From Acidobacteriaceae bacterium (GTDB lineage Bacteria; Acidobacteriota; Terriglobia; Terriglobales; Acidobacteriaceae), in contig JASHTU010000370.1 of NCBI GenBank assembly GCA_030040395.1, positions 1-6,507 of the forward strand: a DNA stretch of 6,507 nucleotides, in the 5' to 3' direction. The notes below the pieces were generated by a model. That model did not search any database. It worked only from the letters and a program-made list of their open reading frames with translations, and had not been told where the DNA came from. The stretch's first letter is position 1; each line of letters starts with the position of its first letter. A program made the translations under genes and the position numbers. Below are positions 1 to 6,492 of this stretch, one piece after another.

Positions 1-939
1 ATGGTCGCGCTGCAGACGCAGGTGCAGCAGTTGCTGGACATGGTGCAGCGGTTGCAGTCGACGCTGGACTCGCATTTTGGCGTGATGCAGAACCTGGCGC
101 AGCAGACCGCCGACCAAGCCAACAAGATGGGCCAGGAAGTGAGCGCGTTGCAGCAGAAGCTGGACGCGCAGACCCAGACCGAGAACGGCAAAGTGGACAC
201 GGTGTCGGGCCAGGTGCAGTCACTCAACGATTCGGTCGACGAGCTGAAGACGCGCATCGGCAAGCTGGACCAGTCGATTCAGAGTTTGCAGTCGCAACTG
301 CAGAGCATCCAGCAGAACCTGGCAAACGGGGCGACGGCGGGAACGCCGGGGGCAATGCCCGGCGCGGCGCCTGGGATGGCGCCTGGGATGGCGCCTGGGA
401 TGGCTCAGGGGACCGCGCCGGCAGGAGGAGACGTTCCTCCGGCGGGCGGCGCGCCCAGCGGCGATCAGTCAGCGCCAGCGGCGGGCGGCCAAACGGGAGC
501 GCCGGGAGCGATGCCGGGAGCCATGAACAACGTGCCGGCCGCGATGCAAGCTCCGCCGTTGAAAGAGACTTTCCAGGGGGCAATGCGCGACTTCAACGCC
601 GGCCGGTTTCAGTTGGCCGCCAGCGAGTTCGGCGACGTGGTGCACTATTATCCGCTGGACGACATGGCGGGAACCTCGCAGTTCTACTTGGGCGAGATCG
701 CCTACCAGCAAAAGCAATACGAAGACGCGATCAACGATTACAACGCGGTGCTGGAAGGATTCAGCGGCAACAGCAAGGCTCCTGCGGCGCAACTGCACAA
801 GGGGCTGGCGCTATTGGCGTTGAACAAGCGACAGGAAGGCGTCGACGAGTTGCGGGAACTGATCCGGCGGCATCCGCAGACGCCGGAAGCGGCGCGTGCG
901 CGGAGCAAGCTGGCGGGCATGAGGGTCGCGACGCGGTAA
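1..939 (+). CDS. ybgF: YbgF/CpoB-like coiled-coil and TPR protein, 5'-partial
   Basis: Proteins of this family are periplasmic partners of the Tol-Pal system and, in E. coli, coordinate outer-membrane constriction with peptidoglycan synthesis. The visible 312 residues have the expected order. Residues 1-108 are rich in Gln, Leu, Asp and Ser with heptad-like spacing, as in a coiled coil. Residues about 109-186 form a low-complexity Ala/Pro/Gly/Met linker. Residues about 187-305 form roughly three TPR-like helical pairs, including the motif FYLGEIAYQQKQYEDAINDY. The ATG at base 1 is probably internal: no signal peptide follows it, whereas family members have one, so the true start should lie left of the window. 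No other tol-pal gene is visible. The gene ends with TAA and converges with phoU 16 bp away. It could also be annotated simply as a tetratricopeptide repeat protein. The domain layout is clear, but the exact orthology is inferred. Confidence 0.7.
   Translation: MVALQTQVQQLLDMVQRLQSTLDSHFGVMQNLAQQTADQANKMGQEVSALQQKLDAQTQTENGKVDTVSGQVQSLNDSVDELKTRIGKLDQSIQSLQSQLQSIQQNLANGATAGTPGAMPGAAPGMAPGMAPGMAQGTAPAGGDVPPAGGAPSGDQSAPAAGGQTGAPGAMPGAMNNVPAAMQAPPLKETFQGAMRDFNAGRFQLAASEFGDVVHYYPLDDMAGTSQFYLGEIAYQQKQYEDAINDYNAVLEGFSGNSKAPAAQLHKGLALLALNKRQEGVDELRELIRRHPQTPEAARARSKLAGMRVATR
366..404 (+). repeat. 12-bp tandem repeat in the linker of the YbgF-like gene
   Basis: Three perfect head-to-tail copies of GGCGCCTGGGAT occupy 366-401, followed by a three-base partial copy. 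They encode the repeated tetrapeptide Ala-Pro-Gly-Met at residues 123-134. Because the unit is a multiple of three bases, gain or loss of a copy would keep the reading frame and only change linker length. Confidence 0.9.
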
Positions 940-940
940 A

Positions 941-974
941 GCAGCTCCGGTCGGCTCATCCAGCCTTCTGCTGC
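941..974 (-). terminator. weak stem-loop at the phoU 3' end
   Basis: Read leftward, outer arms GCAGC and GCTGC (bases 974-970 and 945-941) enclose an inner perfect stem GGCT/AGCC with a five-base loop (965-953). The outer arm is followed by only three T residues. The structure spans the phoU stop codon and the 16-bp convergent gap, where a terminator would be expected. The stems are short, interrupted by unpaired bases and lack a proper U-tract, so this is a weak call. Confidence 0.22.
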
Positions 975-1648
975 GGTTGGGCGGCGGCAACGCTCTTGTG
1001 GTGGCGCACATCGGCGCCTTGCACCCAGAAGATCACATCTTCGGCGATGTTGGTGGCGTGGTCGGCGACGCGTTCGAGACTGCGGGCGATCATGAGCGCG
1101 TTGAGGGCCTGCGGGGCGAGATGGCTCTGCTCCTCCATGACTTTGGTGAGCGCTTTGTAGGCATTGCGGTTCATGGCGTCGACAGCGTCGTCCATGGTGA
1201 GGACGAGGCGGGCGATTTCTGCGTCGGCCTCGATGAAAGCCTGCAGGCTCTTGCGCACCATGTCGGCAGAGAGGGTGGCCATGCGCGGAATGTCGACGGG
1301 CAGCTCGGCGAGCGGCATCTGCTCCATATTGCGCACGCGGTCGCTGATGCTTTTGGCCGCGTCGCCAACGCGTTCGAGATCGGCGTTAATCTTGATGACG
1401 CTTAAGATGAAGCGGAGATCGATGGCCATGGGCTGCTCCATCGCCAACAGGTCGAGCGCGGCCTGATCGATGTCACGCTCCATACGGTTGATGGCGATTT
1501 CGCTGCGGCTTACCAGATCGCAGATGGAGAGATCGCGGACCCGATAAGCCTCGATCGCGCGTTGAATGGCCTGCTCGGCGAGTCCCGCCATAACGAGCAG
1601 GTTCTCCTTCAAATCTTCAAGGCTTTGCTGAAAGCGTATGCGTGTCAT
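956..1648 (-). CDS. phoU: phosphate transport regulator PhoU
   Basis: PhoU is a cytoplasmic helical protein that couples the Pst transporter to the PhoR/PhoB sensor pair and limits phosphate uptake when phosphate is plentiful. The 230-residue product is close to the family's usual length and shows the two tandem three-helix PhoU repeats. Each repeat carries the characteristic metal-binding E/DxxxD signature: ERVGD at residues 92-96 and ERVAD at 192-196, the latter continuing into HATNIAED. The C-terminal tail after about residue 212 is Ala/Gln-rich and looks non-conserved. The ATG overlaps the pstB stop codon in a four-base ATGA junction. The upstream sequence has only a weak GGCAGG-type ribosome site, so translation is probably coupled to pstB. 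It is the last gene of the pstC-pstA-pstB-phoU unit, as in most bacteria. Confidence 0.95.
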   Translation of the reverse strand: MTRIRFQQSLEDLKENLLVMAGLAEQAIQRAIEAYRVRDLSICDLVSRSEIAINRMERDIDQAALDLLAMEQPMAIDLRFILSVIKINADLERVGDAAKSISDRVRNMEQMPLAELPVDIPRMATLSADMVRKSLQAFIEADAEIARLVLTMDDAVDAMNRNAYKALTKVMEEQSHLAPQALNALMIARSLERVADHATNIAEDVIFWVQGADVRHHKSVAAAQPQQKAG

Positions 1649-2403
1649 CCGAACCTGCCCGTGATGTAATCTTCTGTCCGCTTGTCGGAGGGATTGGTGA
1701 AGATCTTGTGCGTGGAGTCGAACTCGACCATCCGCCCGTTCAAAAAGAAGCCCGTTTTTTCCGCCACGCGGGCTGCCTGTTGCATATTATGCGTCACGAT
1801 GACGATGGTGTATTGGACCTTTAGCTGAAAAATCAGGTCCTCGATTTTGGAAGTGGAAACGGGATCGAGGGTAGAGGCGGGCTCGTCCATGAGCAACACT
1901 TCGGGATCGACGGCGAGGGCGCGGGCGATGCACAACCGCTGCTGCTGGCCGCCGGAGAGGCTGGCGCCGGATTTTTTCTTCAGGTCGTCCTTGACTTCAT
2001 CCCAAAGCGCCGAATTCTTGAGTGAATTTTCGACGATTTCGTCGAGGGAGCGGCGGTTGGAGTAGCCGTTGAGCTTGAGACCGGCGGCGACATTGTCGTA
2101 GATGGACATGGTGGGGAAGGGATTGGGGCGCTGGAAGACCATGCCCACGCGGCGGCGAATCTCGACCGGTTTGGCCTCGGCGTAAATGTCGAGGTCGCCG
2201 ATGCGCACCGAGCCGGTGACGCGAGCGATGGGATTGGTTTCGTGCATGCGGTTCAGGCAGCGCACGAAGGTGCTCTTGCCGCAGCCGGAGGGACCGATGA
2301 GGGCCGTGGCGTGGTTGGCGGGAATATTAAGGTTGATGTCCTGCAAGGTGTGATTCGCGCCGTACCACGCATTCAGGTTGGTGACTTCAATGCCAACGCC
2401 CAC
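1645..2403 (-). CDS. pstB: phosphate ABC transporter ATP-binding protein PstB
   Basis: PstB is the cytoplasmic ATPase that powers phosphate import through the PstC-PstA channel. The 252-residue product is of normal length and has every catalytic motif of an ABC ATPase in order: Walker [10 protein letters not shown] at 37-45, Q-loop Gln91 in [10 protein letters not shown], signature LSGGQQQR at 149-156, Walker B VLLMDEP at 169-175, D-loop STLD at 177-180, and the switch histidine His205 in VTHN. The [14 protein letters not shown] stretch and the tail EDYITGRFG are typical of PstB and separate it from other ABC ATPases. The start is GTG at 2403-2401, directly abutting the pstA TAA stop. It is supported by an AAGGGAG ribosome site eight bases upstream, inside the end of pstA. 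No key residue is missing. Confidence 0.97.
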   Translation of the reverse strand: MGVGIEVTNLNAWYGANHTLQDINLNIPANHATALIGPSGCGKSTFVRCLNRMHETNPIARVTGSVRIGDLDIYAEAKPVEIRRRVGMVFQRPNPFPTMSIYDNVAAGLKLNGYSNRRSLDEIVENSLKNSALWDEVKDDLKKKSGASLSGGQQQRLCIARALAVDPEVLLMDEPASTLDPVSTSKIEDLIFQLKVQYTIVIVTHNMQQAARVAEKTGFFLNGRMVEFDSTHKIFTNPSDKRTEDYITGRFG

Positions 2404-3273
2404 TTAACTTGCTCCCTTCAAGACGCCGCGGCTGGTGACGTAGCGGACCAGCGAGACGGCAAGCACGATCAAGACGATGAGAACCAGCGATCCCGCCCAC
2501 GCGAGGCGATGCCAGTCATCGTAAGGCGAGAGTGCGTACACGTAAATCTGGAGGGGGAGAGCGGCGATGGGTTGGTTGAGGTTGGAGCTCCAAAAGTCGT
2601 TTCCGAGGGCGGTGAAGAGCAGCGGCGCGGTTTCGCCGGCGACGCGGGCGAAGGCCAGCATGCAACCGGTGATAATGCCCGGCGAAGCGGTTTTGACGGT
2701 AATGGAGAGCACCGAGCGCCAGTTGGGGACGCCGAGACCGAGCGCGGCTTCGCGGACGGCGTGAGGCACCATCATGAGCATTTCTTCAGTGGTGCGGCAG
2801 ACGGTGGGAATCATCATGATGCCGAGAGCCACGCCGCCGGAGAGGGCCGAGAAATGCTTTTGCGGGATCACAATGAGGGCGTAAATGGCGAGACCCATAA
2901 CAATGGAGGGAACGCCGTTGAGCACGTCGGCGGTGAAACGGACGGCGTTGGCGAGCCTGGTTCCGCGGCCGAACTCGGCCAGGAAGATGCCGCCGCCGAT
3001 GCCGATGGGCACGCCGATGGCGCTGGCGATGGCGAGAAGGATGGCGGAGCCGAGGATGGCGTTGGCCATGCCCCCGCCGGCGACGCCGACGGGCTTGGGA
3101 ATCTGAGTGAAGAAAGCCAGGTTGAGCGAACTGGCGCCCTTGTAGACGAGATAGGCGAAGATGGCGACCAGAGGGGCGACTACGATCACGGTGGCCAGAA
3201 TGGTGAGCCCAGTGACGGCGCGGTCGGTGAGGGTGCGCAACCGGGAACGGAGCGGGAAATGGTTGGTGCTCAT
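2404..3273 (-). CDS. pstA: phosphate ABC transporter permease PstA
   Basis: PstA is one of the two inner-membrane permease subunits that form the phosphate channel. The 289-residue product has about six hydrophobic segments (roughly 19-44, 70-99, 115-137, 146-165, 197-218 and 258-279). The cytoplasmic EAA loop, which docks onto PstB, begins at REAALGLG (174-181) and runs into the fifth membrane segment. The PstA-typical stretch ARVAGETAPLLFTA lies at about 209-222, and DVLNGVPSIVMGLAIY at 116-131 is also family-like. The reading frame stays open upstream to 3387, but the ATG at 3273 is preferred. It has a good AAGGAG ribosome site and gives a normal PstA N-terminus, while the longer version would overlap pstC by about 100 bases with a non-conserved leader. 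Its stop codon abuts the pstB start. Confidence 0.96.
   Translation of the reverse strand: MSTNHFPLRSRLRTLTDRAVTGLTILATVIVVAPLVAIFAYLVYKGASSLNLAFFTQIPKPVGVAGGGMANAILGSAILLAIASAIGVPIGIGGGIFLAEFGRGTRLANAVRFTADVLNGVPSIVMGLAIYALIVIPQKHFSALSGGVALGIMMIPTVCRTTEEMLMMVPHAVREAALGLGVPNWRSVLSITVKTASPGIITGCMLAFARVAGETAPLLFTALGNDFWSSNLNQPIAALPLQIYVYALSPYDDWHRLAWAGSLVLIVLIVLAVSLVRYVTSRGVLKGAS
2412..2418 (-). promoter_or_regulatory. ribosome binding site for pstB
   Basis: AAGGGAG, read leftward, sits eight bases before the GTG of pstB and inside the last codons of pstA. It fixes the GTG at 2403-2401 as the likely start and implies that ribosomes finishing pstA can reinitiate directly on pstB. Confidence 0.75.
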
Positions 3274-3279
3274 CCGCTT

Positions 3280-3285
3280 CTCCTT
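3280..3285 (-). promoter_or_regulatory. ribosome binding site for pstA, overlapping the pstC stop codon
   Basis: AAGGAG, read leftward, lies six bases before the ATG of pstA, and its first two bases are part of the pstC TAA stop (3286-3284). This near-consensus site decides the pstA start in favour of 3273 over the upstream in-frame starts, and it suggests that termination on pstC and initiation on pstA are coupled. Confidence 0.85.
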
Positions 3286-4381
3286 AGTGCGTTTGCGCGG
3301 GCGCGCCGCGGGTGACAGCCCAAACCAGCAACTGGGCAAGGGCGTTGACAATGATGGTGACGATAAACAGGGCCAAGCCAAGCTCAATGAGCGCGCTCAG
3401 GTGCATGTCGCCGACCGCTTCAGTAAATTGGGTGGCGATGACGGCGGCCATGGAGCTGCCGTTGGAGAGCAGGGAGCGGTGAATTTCCGGCGTGTTGCCA
3501 ATGACCATGGTAACGGCCATGGTTTCGCCCAAAGCGCGGCCGAGGCCGAGAATAATGCCGCCCACGATGCCGATGCGGGCGTTGCGCAACACGCCCATGC
3601 GGATCATTTCCCAACGCGTTGCGCCCAAGGCCAGCACGGCCTCGCGTTGGGAGTGGGGCACGGCGGTCATGACTTCGCGGGTGAGCGAAGAGATGATGGG
3701 CAGAATCATGATGGCGAGAATGACGCCGGCGGCGAGGAAGCCGAGACCGGTTGGATTGTCGTTATTGAAGAGGCCGGTCCAACCAAACCACTGAATCAGA
3801 AGAGGATTCACGTGCTCGCGGAGGAGCGGCACCAAGACGAAGAATCCCCAAAAGCCATAAATGACGCTGGGGATGGCGGCGAGCAGCTCGGTGAGAAAAG
3901 CGAGCGGCCCGCGCAGCGCCCCGGGGCACATCTCGGTGAGAAAGACGGCGACACCGACGGCCAGCGGGACGGCAAGCAGCAAGGCGAGAAACGAGGAAAC
4001 CAGGGTGCCGTAGATGAAGGGAACGGCGCTGAAGAGGGAGTTGACCGGATCCCAGTACATGGTCCTATGGCTGTCAGGATCGGTGAAGGACTGGTAGAAA
4101 AAGCGAAAACCGAAGGCGTGCCAGCTTAACTGGGAGCGCAGCAGCAGTTGCCAGAGAATGAGGGCGACGATGCCGAAGATGCTGAGCGCGCAGAGGACCA
4201 TGAGCCAGTGAAAACCGCGGTCGGCGAGGGCCGAATTTCCGCGCGCGAGGAGGAAGCGGCGGACCGCGGATGACTCAGGCGCAGACGAGGCGGCCGGGAC
4301 CGCCGATGACTGTGCGGCGGGGGTCTCGAAAGGCTGCGAGGGGATTTGACGGGCGCGGAATTCCGGCACGTTAGCGCTCAC
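3284..4381 (-). CDS. pstC: phosphate ABC transporter permease PstC
   Basis: PstC is the second inner-membrane permease subunit, pairing with PstA to carry phosphate handed over by PstS. The 365-residue product has six predicted membrane segments (about 58-82, 122-148, 163-187, 213-231, 272-296 and 330-355). A periplasmic region of about 40 residues follows the first segment. The EAA loop includes REAVLALGATRWEMI (246-260). The PstC-typical GLGRALGETMAVTMVIGN lies at 279-296, and LLAAIPSVIYGFWGF at 167-180 is also characteristic. The first 55 or so residues form an Ala/Ser/Pro-rich cytoplasmic leader that is longer than in E. coli PstC. The start is GTG at 4381-4379, the most upstream in-frame start. 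It lacks a clear ribosome site, and a second GTG lies four codons downstream, so the exact N-terminus is uncertain. It is the first gene of the operon, with no pstS directly before it. Confidence 0.95.
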   Translation of the reverse strand: MSANVPEFRARQIPSQPFETPAAQSSAVPAASSAPESSAVRRFLLARGNSALADRGFHWLMVLCALSIFGIVALILWQLLLRSQLSWHAFGFRFFYQSFTDPDSHRTMYWDPVNSLFSAVPFIYGTLVSSFLALLLAVPLAVGVAVFLTEMCPGALRGPLAFLTELLAAIPSVIYGFWGFFVLVPLLREHVNPLLIQWFGWTGLFNNDNPTGLGFLAAGVILAIMILPIISSLTREVMTAVPHSQREAVLALGATRWEMIRMGVLRNARIGIVGGIILGLGRALGETMAVTMVIGNTPEIHRSLLSNGSSMAAVIATQFTEAVGDMHLSALIELGLALFIVTIIVNALAQLLVWAVTRGAPAQTH

Positions 4382-4401
4382 AAAGAGTAAGGCTACCGGG
4401 C

Positions 4402-4423
4402 AAATGTGAATAGAAGGTTACAA
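4402..4423 (-). promoter_or_regulatory. candidate Pho box upstream of pstC
   Basis: Read leftward, two 7-mers, TTGTAAC (4423-4417) and TATTCAC (4412-4406), are each followed by a four-base spacer (CTTC and ATTT). They form an imperfect 11-bp direct repeat. This is the architecture of the PhoB-binding Pho box, whose E. coli unit resembles CTGTCAT plus four A/T-rich bases. Each 7-mer matches that unit at only about four positions. The site lies in the A/T-richer part of the gap, 20-42 bases before the pstC GTG. It is a candidate from spacing and position only. Confidence 0.33.
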
Positions 4424-4437
4424 CTCTGAGAAATCAA
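4409..4437 (-). promoter_or_regulatory. candidate sigma-70-type promoter for pstC-pstA-pstB-phoU
   Basis: Read leftward, TTGATT (4437-4432) and TCTATT (4414-4409) are separated by 17 bases. Each matches four of six positions of the -35 and -10 consensus. Transcription would begin near 4402, about 20 bases before the pstC start codon. The elements overlap the candidate Pho box, so the two readings may be alternatives. The match is modest and does not prove a promoter. Confidence 0.33.
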
Positions 4438-4494
4438 GTGCATACGCGAGGAAAAAGAAGGGTGGGGCAGGCTTGGAAGGACCGATCGGGGTGG

Positions 4495-4513
4495 GCCGGG
4501 CGGTTAGCCCGGC
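4495..4513 (-). terminator. GC-rich hairpin at the ada stop codon
   Basis: A perfect 7-bp inverted repeat, arms GCCGGGC and GCCCGGC with a five-base loop TAACC, begins at the last base of the ada TAG stop. Position and stem strength suit a transcription terminator that insulates the pst operon from ada. It is not followed by a T-run (the downstream sequence is CCACCCC), so it may be a U-less hairpin or only an mRNA-stabilising end. Confidence 0.45.
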
Positions 4514-5634
4514 TATTGCTCCGCGGCAAGCATTTGGCGTTTGCGGTCAATGCCCCAGCGGTAGCCGGTGGGGGCGCCGGATGCGCCCACTACGCGATGG
4601 CATGGGACGAGGAGGGCGACGCGGTTAAGGGCGCAGGCGCGGGCGACGGCGCGGGTGGCCTTGGGATGACCCAGTTCGCGCGCCAACTGACTGTAACTGC
4701 GGGTTTGACCACGGGGGATTTGGCGGAGCGCCTGCCAAACGCGAAGTTGGAAGGCGGTTCCGCGCAGGTCAAGGGCCAGCTTGGGGGCCGAGGCGGATTT
4801 TTCGGTGGGGTTGGCGGAGTTCGAAACGGCGGCTACGGCGAACTCGACCCAGCGGGAGAGCGACGGATCGCGGCGGAAGGCGGCTGCGGGAAACTCTTCC
4901 CGGAGGGTGGCTTCGGCTGCCGCGGAAGTGGGGCCGAGGGCCAGCCAGCAAAGCCCTCGTTCGGTGGCGGCCACCACCATCCAGCCAAAGGGGGAACGGG
5001 CAGTGGTGTAGGCGATGCATTCGCCGCGGCCACCCTGGGCGAACCGGGAGGGGGTCATGCCGAGGGGGGCGGCGTCGTAGGCGCGGCTTGAGGAGCCGAA
5101 GCCAGAGTTATAAATGGCGTGGGTCACGGGTTCTCCTTGTTTGAGCGCGCTACGCAGCGAGCGGGCGCGCATTGCGCGCTGGTATTGCAACGGGCTCACG
5201 CCCATGGCGCGCTTGAAAAGTCGCTGCACGGTGAAGGGGCTGAGTCGCACCAGGCGTGCAAGCTCGGCCAGGCGAACGGTGCGGTCGAGGTGAGCCTCTA
5301 TATGGCTGCGGATCTTCTCCAACGGGTTGACCCACGCAGAAGCAGCGGGGCGGCAACGCTGGCAAGGGCGGAAGCCGGCGTTGAGCGCTTGCTCGGCGGT
5401 GGGGAAGAAGCGGACGTTGGCGCGCAAAGGCCGGCGGCTGGCGCAACCCGGCCGACAAAAGACGCGGGTGGTGGTGACGGCGTAGAAAAACCGAGCGCTG
5501 CTGTCGCGGGCGAGCACTTTTTGCCAGGCGATTTCGGAATCGATGGGAAAAGCTCGGGCGTCGTCGGCTATTGCATTTGCCGTTCGGGTGTTCAGTAGGG
5601 CGTGTTGGGGAGAGCTGCTCATGGAACTAATCAT
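4513..5634 (-). CDS. ada: Ada: methylphosphotriester and O6-methylguanine-DNA methyltransferase / AraC-type activator
   Basis: Ada removes methyl groups from DNA phosphotriesters and O6-methylguanine onto its own cysteines, and its methylated N-terminus becomes an activator of the adaptive response. The 373 residues show the full layout. The Ada zinc domain spans about 33-97, with ligands Cys60, Cys64, Cys91 and Cys94 spaced exactly as in E. coli Ada (38, 42, 69, 72), so Cys60 should be the phosphotriester acceptor. An AraC-type double helix-turn-helix spans about 105-200, and a methyltransferase N-terminal subdomain about 205-285. The catalytic methyltransferase domain holds RAVARACALN (328-337) and the acceptor Cys345 in LVPCHRVVG. 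The protein is some 20 residues longer than E. coli Ada at the N-terminus. Starts at 5634 and at 5622 (Met5) are both possible, neither with a good ribosome site. It appears to be a single-gene unit with its own upstream region. Confidence 0.96.
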   Translation of the reverse strand: MISSMSSSPQHALLNTRTANAIADDARAFPIDSEIAWQKVLARDSSARFFYAVTTTRVFCRPGCASRRPLRANVRFFPTAEQALNAGFRPCQRCRPAASAWVNPLEKIRSHIEAHLDRTVRLAELARLVRLSPFTVQRLFKRAMGVSPLQYQRAMRARSLRSALKQGEPVTHAIYNSGFGSSSRAYDAAPLGMTPSRFAQGGRGECIAYTTARSPFGWMVVAATERGLCWLALGPTSAAAEATLREEFPAAAFRRDPSLSRWVEFAVAAVSNSANPTEKSASAPKLALDLRGTAFQLRVWQALRQIPRGQTRSYSQLARELGHPKATRAVARACALNRVALLVPCHRVVGASGAPTGYRWGIDRKRQMLAAEQ

Positions 5635-5664
5635 CGTCCATGCCGCATTGCCGCGCTACCCGAT

Positions 5665-5679
5665 TCTTGCGCGCAATTT
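5665..5679 (-). promoter_or_regulatory. candidate Ada box with palindrome upstream of ada
   Basis: Read leftward, the sequence AAATTGCGCGCAAGA contains the 10-bp palindrome TTGCGCGCAA. It resembles the Ada-binding region of the E. coli ada promoter as I remember it (AAATT, then AAAGCGCAAGA): AAATT and GCGCAAGA are shared, with a shorter spacer here. It lies 30 bases before the ATG at 5634, in the place for autoregulation by methylated Ada. The -10 element is not clear. The family and promoter knowledge is from E. coli; the match here is by eye. Confidence 0.4.
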
Positions 5680-5691
5680 AAGGTGAAACCA

Positions 5692-5706
5692 GGGATGCTG
5701 TATCCC
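5692..5706 (-). terminator. small hairpin downstream of kdsB
   Basis: A perfect 5-bp inverted repeat, GGGAT and ATCCC around a five-base loop, lies 36 bases past the kdsB stop and before the candidate Ada box. Read leftward it is followed by TGGTTTC and not by a T-run. It could contribute to ending kdsB transcription, but the stem is short and may be chance. Confidence 0.2.
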
Positions 5707-5742
5707 ATCAGGCTCCGCGGAAGATCGGCGATTTTGCGGCGC

Positions 5743-6492
5743 CTATGGCTTGGCGCGCAGGGCAAACATGGTCAGGACTGCCTCGGCCCGGGCCAAATCC
5801 TCCTCGGTGTCCACGCCGATGGTGTCGCGCGGGGCTTCAGCAACGTGGATGTCAATGCCGTTTTCGAGAAACCGTAACTGCTCAAGCCTTTCCAGCGTTT
5901 CGAGCGGCGAAGGCGGCAACGCGGCGAAGCGCTCCAGCGCGGCCTTGCGATAGGCGTAGATGCCGAGATGCTTGCGGTAGCCGGCGAAGCCTGTCTGGTC
6001 GCGGTCGCAAGGGATGGTGGAGCGGGAAAAATAGAGGGCGCGGCCATCGAGCGCGGTGACTACCTTGACCGCATTGGGATTGGCAAACTCCGCAGCGGGG
6101 CAGGGAACGGCGAGAGTGGCGACCTCAACCTGGGGACGGTCGAAGAGGCGGAGTAGCGGCGGGAAAAAATCAGGCGTTAGCGTAGGTTCGTCACCCTGAA
6201 TGTTGACATAGATGCCTGCGTCGATCTCGCGGGCCGCCTCGCGAACGCGGTCCGACCCGCTGGCGCAGGTGGGCGAAGTGAGGACTACGGGGATGGCCTG
6301 CCGGCGGCAGGCGTCGGCCACTTCATCGGCGTCGGTGGCTACCACCACCGTGTCCATAAGGCCGCTGGCGGCGGCCGCGCGCCACACCCACTCGACCATC
6401 GACCGACCGGCGAGGAGGCGCAGGACCTTGCGGCTAAGCCGCGTGGAGTTCAATCGCGCCGGGATGACTCCGGCCACGCGCACCGTGCTCAT
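5743..6492 (-). CDS. kdsB: 3-deoxy-manno-octulosonate cytidylyltransferase (CMP-KDO synthetase) KdsB
   Basis: KdsB activates KDO with CTP to give CMP-KDO and diphosphate, the cytosolic step that supplies KDO for the inner core of lipopolysaccharide. The 249-residue product matches the family length and shows its motifs in order: nucleotide-binding VIPARLNSTRL (9-19) with Lys22, ATDADEVADA (52-61), SGSDRV (78-83), the metal-binding NIQGDEP (97-103, Asp101), NPNAVKVV (138-145), ALYFSRSTIPCDRD (152-165), HLGIYAYR (175-182), PSPLETLERLEQLR (194-207) and GVDTEEDL (226-233, Asp228). The usual PGKPL after STRL reads SRKVL here, but the lysine is kept. The ATG at 6492-6490 gives a family-like N-terminus. 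The 15 bases upstream that remain in the window contain no strong ribosome site. The gene ends with TAG, 108 bp before ada. Confidence 0.95.
   Translation of the reverse strand: MSTVRVAGVIPARLNSTRLSRKVLRLLAGRSMVEWVWRAAAASGLMDTVVVATDADEVADACRRQAIPVVLTSPTCASGSDRVREAAREIDAGIYVNIQGDEPTLTPDFFPPLLRLFDRPQVEVATLAVPCPAAEFANPNAVKVVTALDGRALYFSRSTIPCDRDQTGFAGYRKHLGIYAYRKAALERFAALPPSPLETLERLEQLRFLENGIDIHVAEAPRDTIGVDTEEDLARAEAVLTMFALRAKP

Noticed and set aside
940..955. Convergent gap examined for a shared bidirectional terminator
   Set aside because: Only short interrupted stems reaching into phoU are present, with no T-run for the rightward gene. No bidirectional terminator is called.
2242..3315. Long rightward open frame opposite pstA and the start of pstB (357 codons)
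   Set aside because: Its product is an unstructured Gly/Asp/Glu/His/Asn-rich string, the expected mirror of hydrophobic membrane codons in a G+C-rich gene. The opposite strand encodes clear PstA and PstB.
3274..3387. N-terminally extended pstA starting at 3387
   Set aside because: The 38 extra residues resemble no PstA, overlap the end of pstC, and ignore the strong AAGGAG site before the ATG at 3273.
3161..4129. Long rightward open frame opposite pstC (322 codons)
   Set aside because: It has the same low-complexity acidic/Gly-rich composition and lacks recognisable domains. It is fully covered by a well-supported pstC on the other strand.
4438..5598. Rightward open frames opposite ada (4438-5091 and 5119-5598)
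   Set aside because: Both are Gly/Ala/Glu-rich shadows of ada. They have no family resemblance, and ada has complete motifs across the same bases.
5627..5641. Four-codon mini-ORF (Met-Asp-Asp-Asp-stop) overlapping the first ada start codon
   Set aside because: It could act as a small upstream frame if Met5 is the true ada start, but it has no ribosome site and is short enough to be chance.
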